Positions 36,090 through 46,105 of a stretch of DNA of 64,000 nucleotides are shown here, in pieces. The stretch comes from Capra hircus (lineage: Eukaryota; Chordata; Mammalia; Artiodactyla; Bovidae). The stretch is taken from the NCBI RefSeq assembly GCF_001704415.2, contig NC_030814.1, forward strand, positions 69,805,121 to 69,869,120. Direction: 5' to 3'. Position 1 is the stretch's first letter. Each line of letters begins with the position of its first letter. Below the pieces are notes generated by a model, which saw nothing but the letters and a program-made list of their open reading frames with translations, had not been told where the DNA came from and searched no databases. The translations under genes were made by a program, and so were the position numbers.

Positions 36090-36106
36090 TGTCTTGCTTC
36101 TTGCAG
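36090..36106 (+). promoter_or_regulatory. Candidate 3' splice site before the second OR
   Basis: The pyrimidine-rich 'gtcttgcttcttgcag' ends at 36106. The receptor frame is open from just after a TGA at 36087-36089, through this AG and into the receptor. An upstream exon could therefore supply an in-frame start; the junction would be phase 2. Confidence 0.5.
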
Positions 36107-36123
36107 TCCCAGGTGGGCACTAG

Positions 36124-37064
36124 ATGGACATGTCAATGGCACCATCCCAGATGACTTCATCCTTTTGGGTTTTTCAGATAACCCCAGCCTTGAAATGACC
36201 CTTTTTGTGACTGTGTCTGTCTCTTACATGATCACCCTAGCGGGCAACACCACAATCATACTTCTGTTCCACCTAGACCCTTACCTCCACACCCCCATGT
36301 ACTTCTTCCTCACCAACCTCTCCATCCTGGACCTCTGTTTCACCACCAGCTGCATTCCCCAGATGCTAGTCCATCTCGGGGGCGCAGACAAGACCATCAG
36401 CTACCTGGGATGTGCAGTCCAGCTCTATATCTTCTTGGGACTGGGAGCTGCTGAGTGTGTGCTGCTGCTGGTCATGGCCTTCGACAGATATGTGGCAGTA
36501 TGCCGACCCCTACACTACACAGTCATCATGCAGCCTCACGTGTGTCACAAGCTAGCATTTTTGGTCTGGTCAAGTGGCATATTTGGCACCTTGGTGCAGT
36601 CACCCACCACCATGAAGCTCCCCTTCTGCCATCATCACCGGGTGGACGACTTTGTCTGTGAAGTCCCTGCACTGATCCGTCTGGCCTGTGGAGATACACA
36701 CTCCAATGAGCTCCAGATTTCTGTTATTGGCTCTGTTTTCCTGATGGTGCCACTCCTGCTCATCCTTATCTCCTATGGTCACATTGCCCGGACAGTGCTG
36801 GCCATACAGTCCCTTGAAGGGAGGAGGAAGGCCTTCCAAACCTGTTCCTCTCACCTGGTGGTTGTTTTCCTCTTCTACTGCACAGTCACTGCTGTCTACA
36901 TCCAGCCCCGAAGCCATTTTTCCCAGAAGGGAGGAAAGTTTCTAACTCTTTTCTACACTGTGGTGACCCCCACTCTCAATCCTCTCATCTATACCTTGAG
37001 GAACAAGGACATGAAGGGGGCTCTCAAAAGGCTATTTGGGAAAGACAGAACCTCCAATGTGTAG
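36124..37064 (+). CDS. Family-2 olfactory receptor, start out of frame
   Basis: Odorant GPCR lying between OR2B11 and NLRP3. The body is complete and undisturbed from DDFILLGFSD (36150) to the TAG at 37062-37064. It shows GN in TM1, PMYFFLTNLS in loop 1, MAFDRYVAVC at the TM3 end, SYGHI in TM5, KAFQTCSSHL leading into TM6 and PTLNPLIYTLRNKD in TM7. The start is the problem. The body frame has no ATG between the TGA at 36087 and the FILLG motif. The only well-placed ATG, at 36124, is one base out of frame and on its own reads into a TGA after about 25 codons. One extra G after that ATG would give M-G-H-V-N-G-T, a typical OR N terminus with an N-linked site at residue 5. Possible explanations are a young frameshifted pseudogene, a spliced-on start from an upstream exon, or an assembly error. 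It resembles OR2B and OR2W members; the subfamily is not settled, so no symbol is given. Confidence 0.85.
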
Positions 37065-37319
37065 TAAGCAAATCAGCTCAGATTCATGAGCTAATTTGTC
37101 AGCCTTTGTCCAGTTCAGTTGCTCACAGCATTAAATATGTGGTATTTCTTTTGTGGGAACTCTCAATTATCAACAAGAATGTGAAAGGTCAAAAGCCTGA
37201 TTTGTCCAGACAAAAGATCTGTCAATACTAAAATCTGATGCATCCTGCAATGTTCTTCTTAAATTTAAATGAAAGTGCAACATTGTTCCTATCAGGCTAC
37301 CAGCACATAATAGACACCA

Positions 37320-37605
37320 TTTTTTTTTCAATTTTTATTGGAGTATAGTTGCTTTACAATGTTGTTAGTTTCTGCCATACAGCAAAGTGAATCTGTTATA
37401 CATAGACATATACCCCTCATTTTTAGTTTTCCTTCCCATTTAGATCACCATAGAACATTGCGTAGAGTTCCCTGTTCTATAGAGTAGCTTCTTATTAGTT
37501 ATCTATTTTATATATAGTGGTGTATGTATGTTAATCCCGATCTTCCAATTCATCCCATTCCCTTCCTCCTTGGTATCCATAAGTTCGTTCTCTATGTCTG
37601 TGTCT
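37320..37605 (-). mobile_element. L1 3' end, antisense
   Basis: Antisense L1 3' UTR beginning with a T run, then 'attggagtatagttgcttta', 'ctgccatacagcaaagtgaa' and 'cttggtatccataagttcg'. It lies 250 bp downstream of the receptor. Confidence 0.88.
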
Positions 37606-37619
37606 CTATTAAAAGAAAG

Positions 37620-39500
37620 AACTTATTATAAGGAATTATTAACTAGCTATTGAAGGAGGGAAAGGCAAAAGGAAGTAGCTACAACCCCTAGCACCGAGGG
37701 AACACAAGAAAATGACTGAAATGGCTAAATCTGACTATTGAGAAGAGCAACCTTAAGATGCCGCCAAGCAACAAGCAAGGTCACCTGGACAGGCTTTTTC
37801 TACCTGCAAAGGTTTTCTTTCAGTGGAGACCAGTTAGACCAACTCCAGCTCATTGTCAGCACCATTGGGTTTACCTTCTGTGCTGTTTCTTTCACTAGTA
37901 CCTGGTTGGGAGACTGCCTTGGAAGGGACAGTATCTATAATAGTAAGTGGAATTCTTGACCAATTTTCACAGCTAATGACATCACCTCAGTTTTGGCCCT
38001 AAAATGGATCAGGCTGCATCAATTCTGGCTGATAGGTCTCTGGGCCAGATATTCCAGGACTAGGAACAATTTGAACAACAGGGATTAAGAAGGGAAAAAC
38101 TTATTAAGTTATGTCACCCAGTTTGGCCACAATATCAGTTAGGAAATTGAAAGTGGAGTGAAGTACACTGTGTTCAAATTTTCATGGCCTTGCATTTAGG
38201 TAATAGAACCCCAAAAGAATTTAAGGCATGTGTAACTTGGAGGGATAAATCCAGGAAGTACATAGAGGACATTTTAATAGAGCCACCCTACAGGACCATT
38301 CAGTATACTTAGTAGCGAATGAGGCCATCCATGAGGAAAACCCACAATGGAATTACTTGGTGATTTCAATTGATAGAAATAGATGGGACCATATGATTAC
38401 CTTTTTAATAGAAGGTATGAAGAAACTTACAGTAAAACTTGTTAAATATGAAAAGGCAAAAGAGGTCCAATAGGGGTAGGATGAAAATCCTGTGGTATTC
38501 CAAAGGAGACAAGTGGAGATTTTTTAAAAGTATACAAACAGATTCCTCCTCTCCTGAAGGACAGGCCCTTTTGGATTCCATAGGCCAGTCTTCCCCAGAC
38601 CTCAGGCACAAAACTCTGAAAGTGATTTCTGAATCACTTCAATGAATGAGTTGTTCCAATTAGCTTATTCAGTTTCAATAATAACCATATGGCCTTAAAT
38701 GCTGAATGCACCCAGAAAAATATTTTAAAGGCCCAAATGTTGGCAGTGGCTTTTTCTGCTCAGAGAGCCACAAAAGGGAAGCTGATTTTTCTGATCCAAT
38801 CTGGCCCTGGAAGACCAGTCAACATACAGGTACCCAGGCAGGACTAGTGTACTCCATGCAGACAAAAAGGGCACTGGAGGAAGGATTGCGATCAAGGTGC
38901 CCCTGGCAAACAAGCAGCACATTGGAAGAAAGAATGCCCCAGATGCCAGAGAGTGATGGGTGGCCCCTGGGCCATTGATAGTTTTGCAAACAGAAGACTG
39001 AAGGAATCAAAAAGTGGCTCTGACTAAAGATACCACCTACCTAAGTAATGTCAAGCCTTGGGTAGTCTTTGATGTGATGGACCGCTTGATAGAATTCCCT
39101 ATAGATTCTGGAGCAACCTCTCAGAATTAACCCAAAGAACTGGAAACCTTAGTAATCACAATGAATATGTAATGAGGGTGTCAGGGAGAGGCAGGGGCAC
39201 ACTTTCCTGGAGCCCTTTTGTGCAGCATCAATGGCTGATTGTTTCTAAATTTCTTTCTGTTTGTGTCTGGCTCTCCCATCCCTTTAGTGGGATGACACTA
39301 TGTTAGGGGCCACTCTGTTTCTCAAGGGGCAAGGGAACCAACCTCATCACCAAATAGTTCTAACAGAAGATAAAAAGGAACAGACGAAATCTGAAGCTAA
39401 AATAGAAGCCTTAATGGACCCTGCAATGTGGAATATCAATGTTCTGGGCTTGGCTGAAGATATCCAGCCAATGATTGTCAAGTCAAAATGATTATATAGA
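37620..39500 (+). mobile_element. Decayed class I endogenous retrovirus (gag-pro)
   Basis: The retroviral order is readable in broken frames. A gag capsid-like segment contains SSPEGQALL (38541-38573) and SSPDLRHK just after it. A nucleocapsid zinc-knuckle remnant has H-W-K-K-E-C-P (38920-38940). A protease active-site remnant D-S-G-A-T is at 39104-39118, and the protease C-terminal words PIPLVG and LGATLFL lie near 39290-39330. The spacing and motifs fit gammaretrovirus-like (class I) ERVs. Several stops and frameshifts interrupt every part. No LTR, primer-binding site, polymerase or envelope was recognised next to it, so it is a fragment. Confidence 0.75.
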
Positions 39501-40072
39501 GTATCTAAATACAAGGTGCAAATTTCTTAAACTTAGAGAAGATCCACAAAAATGTTTGTAAATTGAGTACCAAAATGAGAGGTCACTAGTTTGACTAACA
39601 ATAGTTGATATTTGGAGCCTGATGGAAGTTTGGAGGGGACGTTTTCTCCCCTAAGCTAAATGAGGGAATGTAAAATCTTACACCATAGGTGAATGGGTGC
39701 ATCAGTCCTTTGATAATCATTGAAGTGGCTATCCGATTCTTTGAAAAAGGAAAAGAAAAAAAAAAAAAACTGTCCTTATTTTACAAATGCAGTGTTTATA
39801 GGACCAAAGGTATGGCTTCAAAAATAATCCAAAGCCCATCAATCCTTTTACCACTCCCCAAATCTTCCCTATTTATCTTAAGAGGGTTCTAAGCATTAAA
39901 CAAAAGGGAAATAAAGTAAACCAAGAAGAAATTTGCCTGTACCTTTGAGATGTAAATGTCCTACCTGGTCTTCCCAGGAACCTTTATCTCCAACACCTTT
40001 TCAAGACAAATTTTGAAAAGCAAGTAAAATAACTTAGAACTTGACTTGTCAAGGATAAATAGAAATCCTAAG
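39501..40072. other. Unrecognised, possibly ERV remainder
   Basis: AT-rich with an A13 run near 39757. It may be further decayed ERV sequence; no motif proves it. Confidence 0.4.
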
Positions 40073-40084
40073 AGTCTTTTCTGT

Positions 40085-40288
40085 TGTTTAATTGCTAAGT
40101 CATGTCCAACTCTTTTGTGACCCTGGGGACTGTAGCCCTCCAGGCTCCTCTGTCTATGGGATTTCCCAGGCAAAAATACTGGAGTGGGTTGTCATTTCCT
40201 CCTGCAACGGATCTTCTGACCCAGAGATCAAACGCACCTCTCCTGCACTGGCAGGTGGATTCTTTACCACTGTACCATCAGGTAAGCC
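40085..40288 (-). mobile_element. Bov-tA SINE with perfect TSD
   Basis: Complete antisense Bov-tA bounded by agtcttttctgt at 40073-40084 and 40289-40300. Confidence 0.95.
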
Positions 40289-40300
40289 AGTCTTTTCTGT

Positions 40301-41090
40301 AAATATTAGTAAAAAGATTTAGCCATCTAGAAAAATGAGTTTGATTTGTTCCATCTGCCAGAAGCCTAATTGCAATCCAACAGTTTGTAACTGATGAGTT
40401 TTATGATATTGTACCTGACTCAAGGCTGAAATTTTGTAAGAGGGACTATGAGACCTCTGTGCGTGTGTGATTGTTAAGAATTTGTATGTGTGTTACAGCT
40501 GCATGGTATTGCCAAAAATTAATTCAAAAGAGTTCTATTTAATTGGCTTAAAGGAAATTGAGTGCTTATACAAATACTCAGAAACAGAAAATAATCTGGC
40601 CAGAATAAATTTCAGGTTCATGTCATCTGGAAAATATTCAGTACTAAACTCATATTTAGTACAAAACGTGGCTTAGGCTTGTTGGATTAATATAGACATG
40701 TCTTTAGAATAATCAATGTTAAGTACAGAACTTCTGTTGTACCTATATTTACTAGAGATCAAATAAGACCTTATTCTGTTACAAATTTGTTAACAGGAAA
40801 GGTGAACTTAATGTGGAAAAAACTTTTAAAGAAAGTAGAATGTGTGCTTTCAGTAAAGAAGATATAAGGAATCGAATTGTATTTTATTAAGGGAGAAGAA
40901 AGTAACTCTGTCTTAAAGCTGACTGTTTCTGAATAGAAAACAAATTAAGTGATGTATATAGAAAATGATGGGAAGGTTTTTGGAAAGTGGACCCTGAGAA
41001 AAGCGTTTTGTGCATTGTCAGGATTGACTGAGTTTGGAATAAATTTAACTGAGTAATGAATTTTAAAAGTAAGCTGATGTAAGACTTGAA
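40301..41090. other. Spacer, nothing recognised
   Basis: AT-rich with scattered short frames; no gene supported. Confidence 0.5.
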
Positions 41091-41395
41091 TGGCCTTCCC
41101 TGGTAGCTCAGACAGTAAAGAATCTGTCTGCAAATGCAGACCAGGGTTCAATCCCTTGGTTGTGAAGATCCCCTGGAGAAGGAAATAGCAACCCACTCCA
41201 GTATTCTTGAATGTGGCTTTTCTCTCTGTTAAGAAGGAGACCCAGGTTTGATCCCTAGATCAGGAAGATACCCTGGAGAAGGGAATGACTGCCTACTCCA
41301 GTATTCTTGCCTGGAGAATTCCGTGGACAGAGAAGCCTGGTGGGCTACAGTCCATGAGGTCACAAAGAGTCAGTTAGCAACCGAGCATGCACACA
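41091..41395 (+). mobile_element. Two Bov-tA SINEs in tandem
   Basis: A Bov-tA truncated after 'ccagtattcttgaatg' is followed by a second, head-truncated copy running to 'aaagagtcagttagcaac'. Confidence 0.88.
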
Positions 41396-41404
41396 TACAT
41401 ACAT

Positions 41405-41600
41405 TGTGAAACAATCATCCCAATCAACCTAATTAACGTATTCATTATCTCACATAGTTGCACTTTTCCTTTTGTGTATATATGTGTATTTGTGTGAGAT
41501 GAGAACATTTAAAACCTACCCTCTTAGCAAACTTCAAGGATACAATTCAGTATTGTTAACTGTAGTCACATTGTTGTACATATAGCTTTGTTTTTAAAAT
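41405..41600 (-). mobile_element. L1 3' UTR fragment, antisense
   Basis: 'gtgaaacaatcatcccaatc', 'aaaacctaccctcttagcaa' and 'tcacattgttgtacatatag' match a common old L1 3' segment. Confidence 0.65.
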
Positions 41601-43595
41601 GTGTTTTCATTATATTTGTAATTTATTTATATTATATAAGGCAGAAATATAATGTTTCTATATACATGGCTGCTTGTCCCGGTCAGATTCATTGACTAGT
41701 CTTTGCTTTTCTCAACATTTTTGGTGTCATAAATCATATTTCCATGCATGCCTATGCTTGTGCATGAATTCTATCCTGTCTATATTACATCAATTAGTTA
41801 TTAATCTCTAGTGTGGCAAGTTCTGCTATGTTGTTGAGTTTCTCCCAGATATGCTTTGATTCTTATTTTTCACATTCATTTAAACATTATCTTGCTCAAT
41901 TCTGTGGAAATCTCTTGTCAGTATGTTCATAACAATTGCATTGAATTTTAGTTTGAGGGGAGGAATAATGAGCAGTGAATGCTCCTGAATCTTCCCATCC
42001 ATGAATATCACATATCTCTCAATCTCTCCATTCATTCAGGTCTTTTTTGTATGATTTTTACATTATTTTTAAGAAATTTATTCCAGGTGAATATTGACTG
42101 AAAGAAAAATGTACAAGTTAAATTTTATTCAAGATCTCACTGAGGACTTTAGTCCAGGAGATAGCCTCTCAGATACCTCTGAGGAACTGCTCCAAAGAGG
42201 TGGGGAAGAAGCCAGTATACATGAGATAAATCCAAGACAAATTCTTAAAACTGAAGGCCTTAGGGAATGAGTATAGCTAAGAATACATCTTGGTAAAAGA
42301 TTATTGCTAGTCATACAGAAAAAATATCTCAAGTTAATGATTACTGTGCTTTTTTATGTAAGGTAAGATGAAAGAAACTGGGTTTATTAAAATTCTTCCT
42401 GAGATACATCTAACTAAGAAACCTGTTTGCCCACACACAAAGCATCTTATAGTCATCTTTAATTTCCTCTGTCTGAAGCACAGAGTGCACTGTTGGTCAA
42501 TGACTACAGTGGATGAATCTTTGTAGATTTGGATGGTGACAAAAATTATCTTTGCTTTTCTTTTGCCTGTACACTTAATAACTTTTATTGCTATGATTAA
42601 TAGGATTTTGTTATATTTTAAGTTGCAGGTATTTAGAAATACCATTTTTTTAATTATTTAAACTTTTTATTTGGAAATAACATCATATGTACATAAAAGA
42701 TGCATGAATAAGAACAGTTTGAAGGATAATTTAATAACTTCCTCACCCCAACATCTACCCATTATTAACACTGACATTGACATTCTTGAAGAATATAGTC
42801 TCCTTTCCCTTTTCATAGAACTTCCTCATTTGGAGTTTGTATGGTGTTTGCTAATTAAATTTTGGGTTCTCAACCAGAAACACACAATAGTGATATCAGT
42901 TTCTCCTCAAGTCATCTTACCCAAAAGAAGGCATCCATCTGCCCTCCCTGATATTTGTTATTATACCATCAGGGTACTGTCTAGTTTCTGCTTTTTATAT
43001 AGTTAGTATTTTTCTTCTGGAACTGATTAGCCAATGTAAAAAGATAATTTCAGACTACATAAGAATCCTGCTCATCATTTAAATTTCCTTCTAGGTTTTA
43101 GCACCCATTGCTGCTTCATGCCTGACCTAATTTTTACTATGATGATTGGAAAGAATGATTTCTTTCCAACTGCTTGTGTTGATGTTTGCATACTGATTTT
43201 CTATCCATCATCTTTACTAATTTTTTAGCTCTCCTAGTGAGGAAAACTTCATGGATTTTTCCAAGTTAATAGTTATACTGTGGGGTCTTTATTCAGATAT
43301 TTCTCTTGACCTTTTAGAGGTAAACTCTTAATTCAATTTTGAAATCCTATTGCACAGAAATTTTTCTATCTTTCCAGCTTAGCTGTCTGTTTCTAATTAT
43401 ATTTTATCCTGAATGTCAAGGTATTTTCAGCAGAGAGGCAGTCTGCAATACCTCACTTTACTAAGATGCAAAAATACAAATATTGAGACTAGAGTTACTC
43501 AAAAGTGCTGGTCCTACAGAAGACAAAGACAAAGACTTTGCATCAGAATATAAATTACATACTGCTTCCCTATTGAAAGAGTCTTAACATGAAAA
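41601..43595. other. Spacer, possibly old L1 pieces
   Basis: No gene supported. 42660-43340 has the look of diverged antisense L1M sequence, but I cannot anchor it. Confidence 0.4.
42221..42258 (+). repeat. 38-bp perfect direct repeat, copy 1
   Basis: Identical to 43964-44001. It starts atgagataaatccaag and ends aaaactgaaggc. Not part of a repeat family I recognise. Confidence 0.97.
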
Positions 43596-43772
43596 AAATT
43601 AGCTCATCTGGAAAAGCAGTTTTGATCCCTGTGTCTGAAAGATCCTCTGGAGAAGGAAATGGCAACCCACTCCAGTATTGTTGCCTGGAGAATTCCATGG
43701 ACAAAGGAGCCTGGACGTCTATACTCCACGGGGTTGCAAAGAGTTGGACATGATTGAGTGACTAAATTTCAC
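43596..43772 (+). mobile_element. Bov-tA SINE, head eroded
   Basis: Sense Bov-tA; the tRNA-like head is partly deleted and the Bov-A body is complete to 'gacatgattgagtgacta'. Confidence 0.9.
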
Positions 43773-44339
43773 TCTTTTCAGAAATCCATAGGCTACACTT
43801 TGACAAGCAAGGTCTAGATGACTCACTTGAAAAAGGAAGTAATATTCCTATCTTGAACAATTCCATATGGTTCGAGAGTTTCTCCATGTGTGGAAAAGTA
43901 ATTAATCAATACATATTAATGAGTTAATGCTATGTGAAGTGTGATAGATGAAATGCTCTTGTGATGAGATAAATCCAAGACAAATTCTTAAAACTGAAGG
44001 CAAAATGCATTTTGTATGTAATACTTCTATTTATGAATATAGGCTCCATCTACCCTAAAATTTTCCTTTGCATGATTTTCAATCTCCTGTCTTACCAGAA
44101 CTGAAATTTCAACCATCAGAGTTAGAGGGATTGTTTTTCCTCATTCATTACAATTGAATCATTTGGCAAAGAGATTTTGTAAATACATGAAGCAATTTAA
44201 TTTATCTTTAGTAGTTTAGATAAATAAGTAAAAGGCTTTCTAGGCACCCTCTCTTAAAACCAAGGAAAGGAAACAATTTAACTCAATAAATACAATAAAG
44301 TTTTTTCTATTTTCAAAATTTCCAACCAGCTACAATATA
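43773..44339. other. Spacer downstream of NLRP3
   Basis: AT-rich, no repeat named. Contains the second copy of the 38-bp repeat. Confidence 0.5.
43964..44001 (+). repeat. 38-bp perfect direct repeat, copy 2
   Basis: Exact copy of 42221-42258, 1.7 kb away in the same orientation, with unrelated flanks. Confidence 0.97.
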
Positions 44340-44354
44340 ATAAACATCAATTAT

Positions 44355-44360
44355 TTTATT
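44355..44360 (-). terminator. Poly(A) signal AATAAA of NLRP3
   Basis: tttatt on the + strand is AATAAA on the transcript strand, about 470 nt after the NLRP3 stop. It is the best-placed canonical signal. Confidence 0.65.
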
Positions 44361-44387
44361 AGAATATATAACAGTTCAAAAAATAAA

Positions 44388-44396
44388 AATAAATAA
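44388..44396 (-). promoter_or_regulatory. AU-rich element UUAUUUAUU
   Basis: The nonamer that binds tristetraprolin-type decay factors lies in the NLRP3 3' UTR, about 30 nt before the poly(A) signal. Function is inferred. Confidence 0.5.
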
Positions 44397-44447
44397 GTTG
44401 CTGCCACAAAATTGCAGCATAATATATAGTTAACTCATTCTGTTATG

Positions 44448-44454
44448 GTCAGTT
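44448..44454 (-). promoter_or_regulatory. miR-223 seed match in the NLRP3 3' UTR
   Basis: AACTGAC on the transcript strand pairs with miR-223-3p positions 2-8 (a 7mer-m8 site; the following base is C, so not an 8-mer). miR-223 is an established repressor of NLRP3 in human and mouse. Confidence 0.6.
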
Positions 44455-44830
44455 AAGAGAAAGATGGCAGGAAAGATGATATAGTCAAAGAAAAAAAGTA
44501 GGAGAGGTACAAAAGAAAGGAGAGTTAGAGTAAAAAGAGAAAAAGAAAGAAAAAGTGTCTTCCTGAATGAGTTAGATACATGAGGTCACCAAGAGGAGCA
44601 CATCCTCTGACTGAGCCGCTGCGGTCAGAACTGTATCATTTGATGATCTTACTGCACTGTGTCTTCAACCTAAGGGTAAAGGAGAGTCTCACATTCACCA
44701 GGCAGAAGGACCATCAGCAAGTTTTCACTCTTCCTCACTGGACCAGAAGAATTGCAGAGATGATCTTAATGCTGAAGGAGGAATGCTCACTACCACTTGT
44801 CTACACCCGAATGACAGAGTGTTTCCGCCA

Positions 44831-44930
44831 CTACCGAGAAGGCTCAAAGACAATGGTTAATTCAGGCTTTTCTTCTTGAAGTGTTTCTAGGGCACGTTTT
44901 GTATCATAGTTGAAATACATTTCACACAAC
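44831..44930 (-). CDS. NLRP3: NLRP3 terminal coding exon
   Basis: Last coding exon of the NLRP3 inflammasome sensor, encoding the C-terminal cap after the LRRs. On the - strand it follows an acceptor 'gcttttatag' (44931-44940) and begins with one base completing a codon split after position 2. It reads [20 protein letters not shown], then ten more residues ending VFEPSR and a TAG at 44831-44833. This matches my memory of the human C terminus ([20 protein letters not shown]...VFEPSW) residue for residue apart from a few changes. The final W is R here. The upstream exon ends in phase 2, so the splice gives an AG|G Arg codon. It encodes no further domain. Confidence 0.96.
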
Positions 44931-45446
44931 CTATAAAAGCAAAAAGAGAGCCTTGGATTACACTCTTCAAATGAACACTTTCAGAGTTCATTTTTCCTTT
45001 AAAAATCTCGTCTCCTCTCTTAACCTCACACTTCTAAGCTTTCCAGTGCTGCACATCATGCCTAATGTGGTTTCTGTTACATTTTTAACCTTCAAGTTTG
45101 GAAATGTTTAAACATGCAAATATAAAGAGAATAGTATAATTAATCCTGCCATCTAACTTTGACAGTTAACAACTCATAGACAGTGTTGTTTCATCTAAAA
45201 CCCACCCGACTCCTCACATCAGTGGATTATTGTAAGCACAGCAGTTCAAGCATCTATAAATATATCAATGTGTGAAATGAAACAACTTTTAAGAGAGAAT
45301 TACAATGCAATTATCACACCCAAAATGGTTAACAATAACTTTCACATATCAATATACGTGAAATCAGTGTTTCAATTTCCTCAATGGTCTGATAAAAATT
45401 TTATATTATATTAATTTAATCAGGAGCCATATAAAGCCCACACATT

Positions 45447-45576
45447 GAGAATTCCCTGATGGTCCAGTGGTTAAGATTTAGTGCTTTCACTCCTGTGGTC
45501 TAGGTTTAATTCCTTGTCAGAGAAACAAGTTCCCACAAGCCACAGCCCACTCCTCCACTCTGCCAAAAAAAAAAAA
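45447..45576 (+). mobile_element. CHR SINE in an NLRP3 intron
   Basis: tRNA-Glu-type head ('aattccctgatggtccagtg', 'ctaggtttaattccttgtca') and an A12 tail. The flanks ccacacattg and ccacatattg form a near-perfect target-site duplication. Confidence 0.9.
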
Positions 45577-45714
45577 TCCACATATTGTAATTGCTTGGTA
45601 CACCTATCAATGATATGAGTTCTTCTTCCATCTCTCTTTGTTTTTTTAATCTCCCTTACAACTTAAATTGTATTATGCTATTTGTCTTGTATCATTTCTA
45701 GCAATCTTGATTTG

Positions 45715-46105
45715 GATGTGTTATGGATGGTTTATGTTCCTTCAAAATTCATGTGTTAAAGCCTTAACCCTCAATGTGATGGTATTTGGAAATGGAGCCT
45801 TCAGGATGTAATGAGGGTTACATGAGTTCATGGGTATGAGTCCTCAAGATGGGATTAGTGCCCTTATAAGAAAAGACACCATAGCACGTACTCTCTCTCT
45901 CTCTGTCTCTGTCTCTGTCTGTCTTTCTCTGTGTGTACCACATGAGAATACAACAAGCCCAGAAGAAAGCTCTCACTAGAAACCAAATCAGCCAGCACCA
46001 TGATCTTGGATGTTCCACCCTCCAGAACTATGAGAAATGAATGACTATGATTTGTTTAAGGCATATAGACTATTCTATTCTGTTATGGCAGCCTGAGTTC
46101 ACAAG
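45715..46105 (+). mobile_element. MLT1-type MaLR LTR
   Basis: Words in LTR order: 'aaaattcatgtgttaaagcc', 'caatgtgatggtatttggaa', 'gatgggattagtgcccttat', a CT-rich block, 'ccagaactatgagaaatgaa' and 'tgttatggcagcctgag'. It lies in the last NLRP3 intron, antisense to the gene. Confidence 0.85.

Larger units (their letters stand above)
44340..44830 (-). other. NLRP3: NLRP3 3' UTR (predicted extent)
   Basis: Runs from the base after the stop codon to a likely cleavage site 10-20 nt beyond the AATAAA at 44355-44360, giving about 490 nt. It carries a miR-223 seed match and an AU-rich nonamer. The downstream stretch on the - strand (ttgtagctggttgg) is moderately GU-rich, as expected after a cleavage site. 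The extent is inferred from sequence only. Confidence 0.65.

Noticed and set aside
44580..44879. 99-residue + strand frame over the NLRP3 terminal exon
   Set aside because: It lies antisense to the clearly identified NLRP3 exon and 3' UTR.
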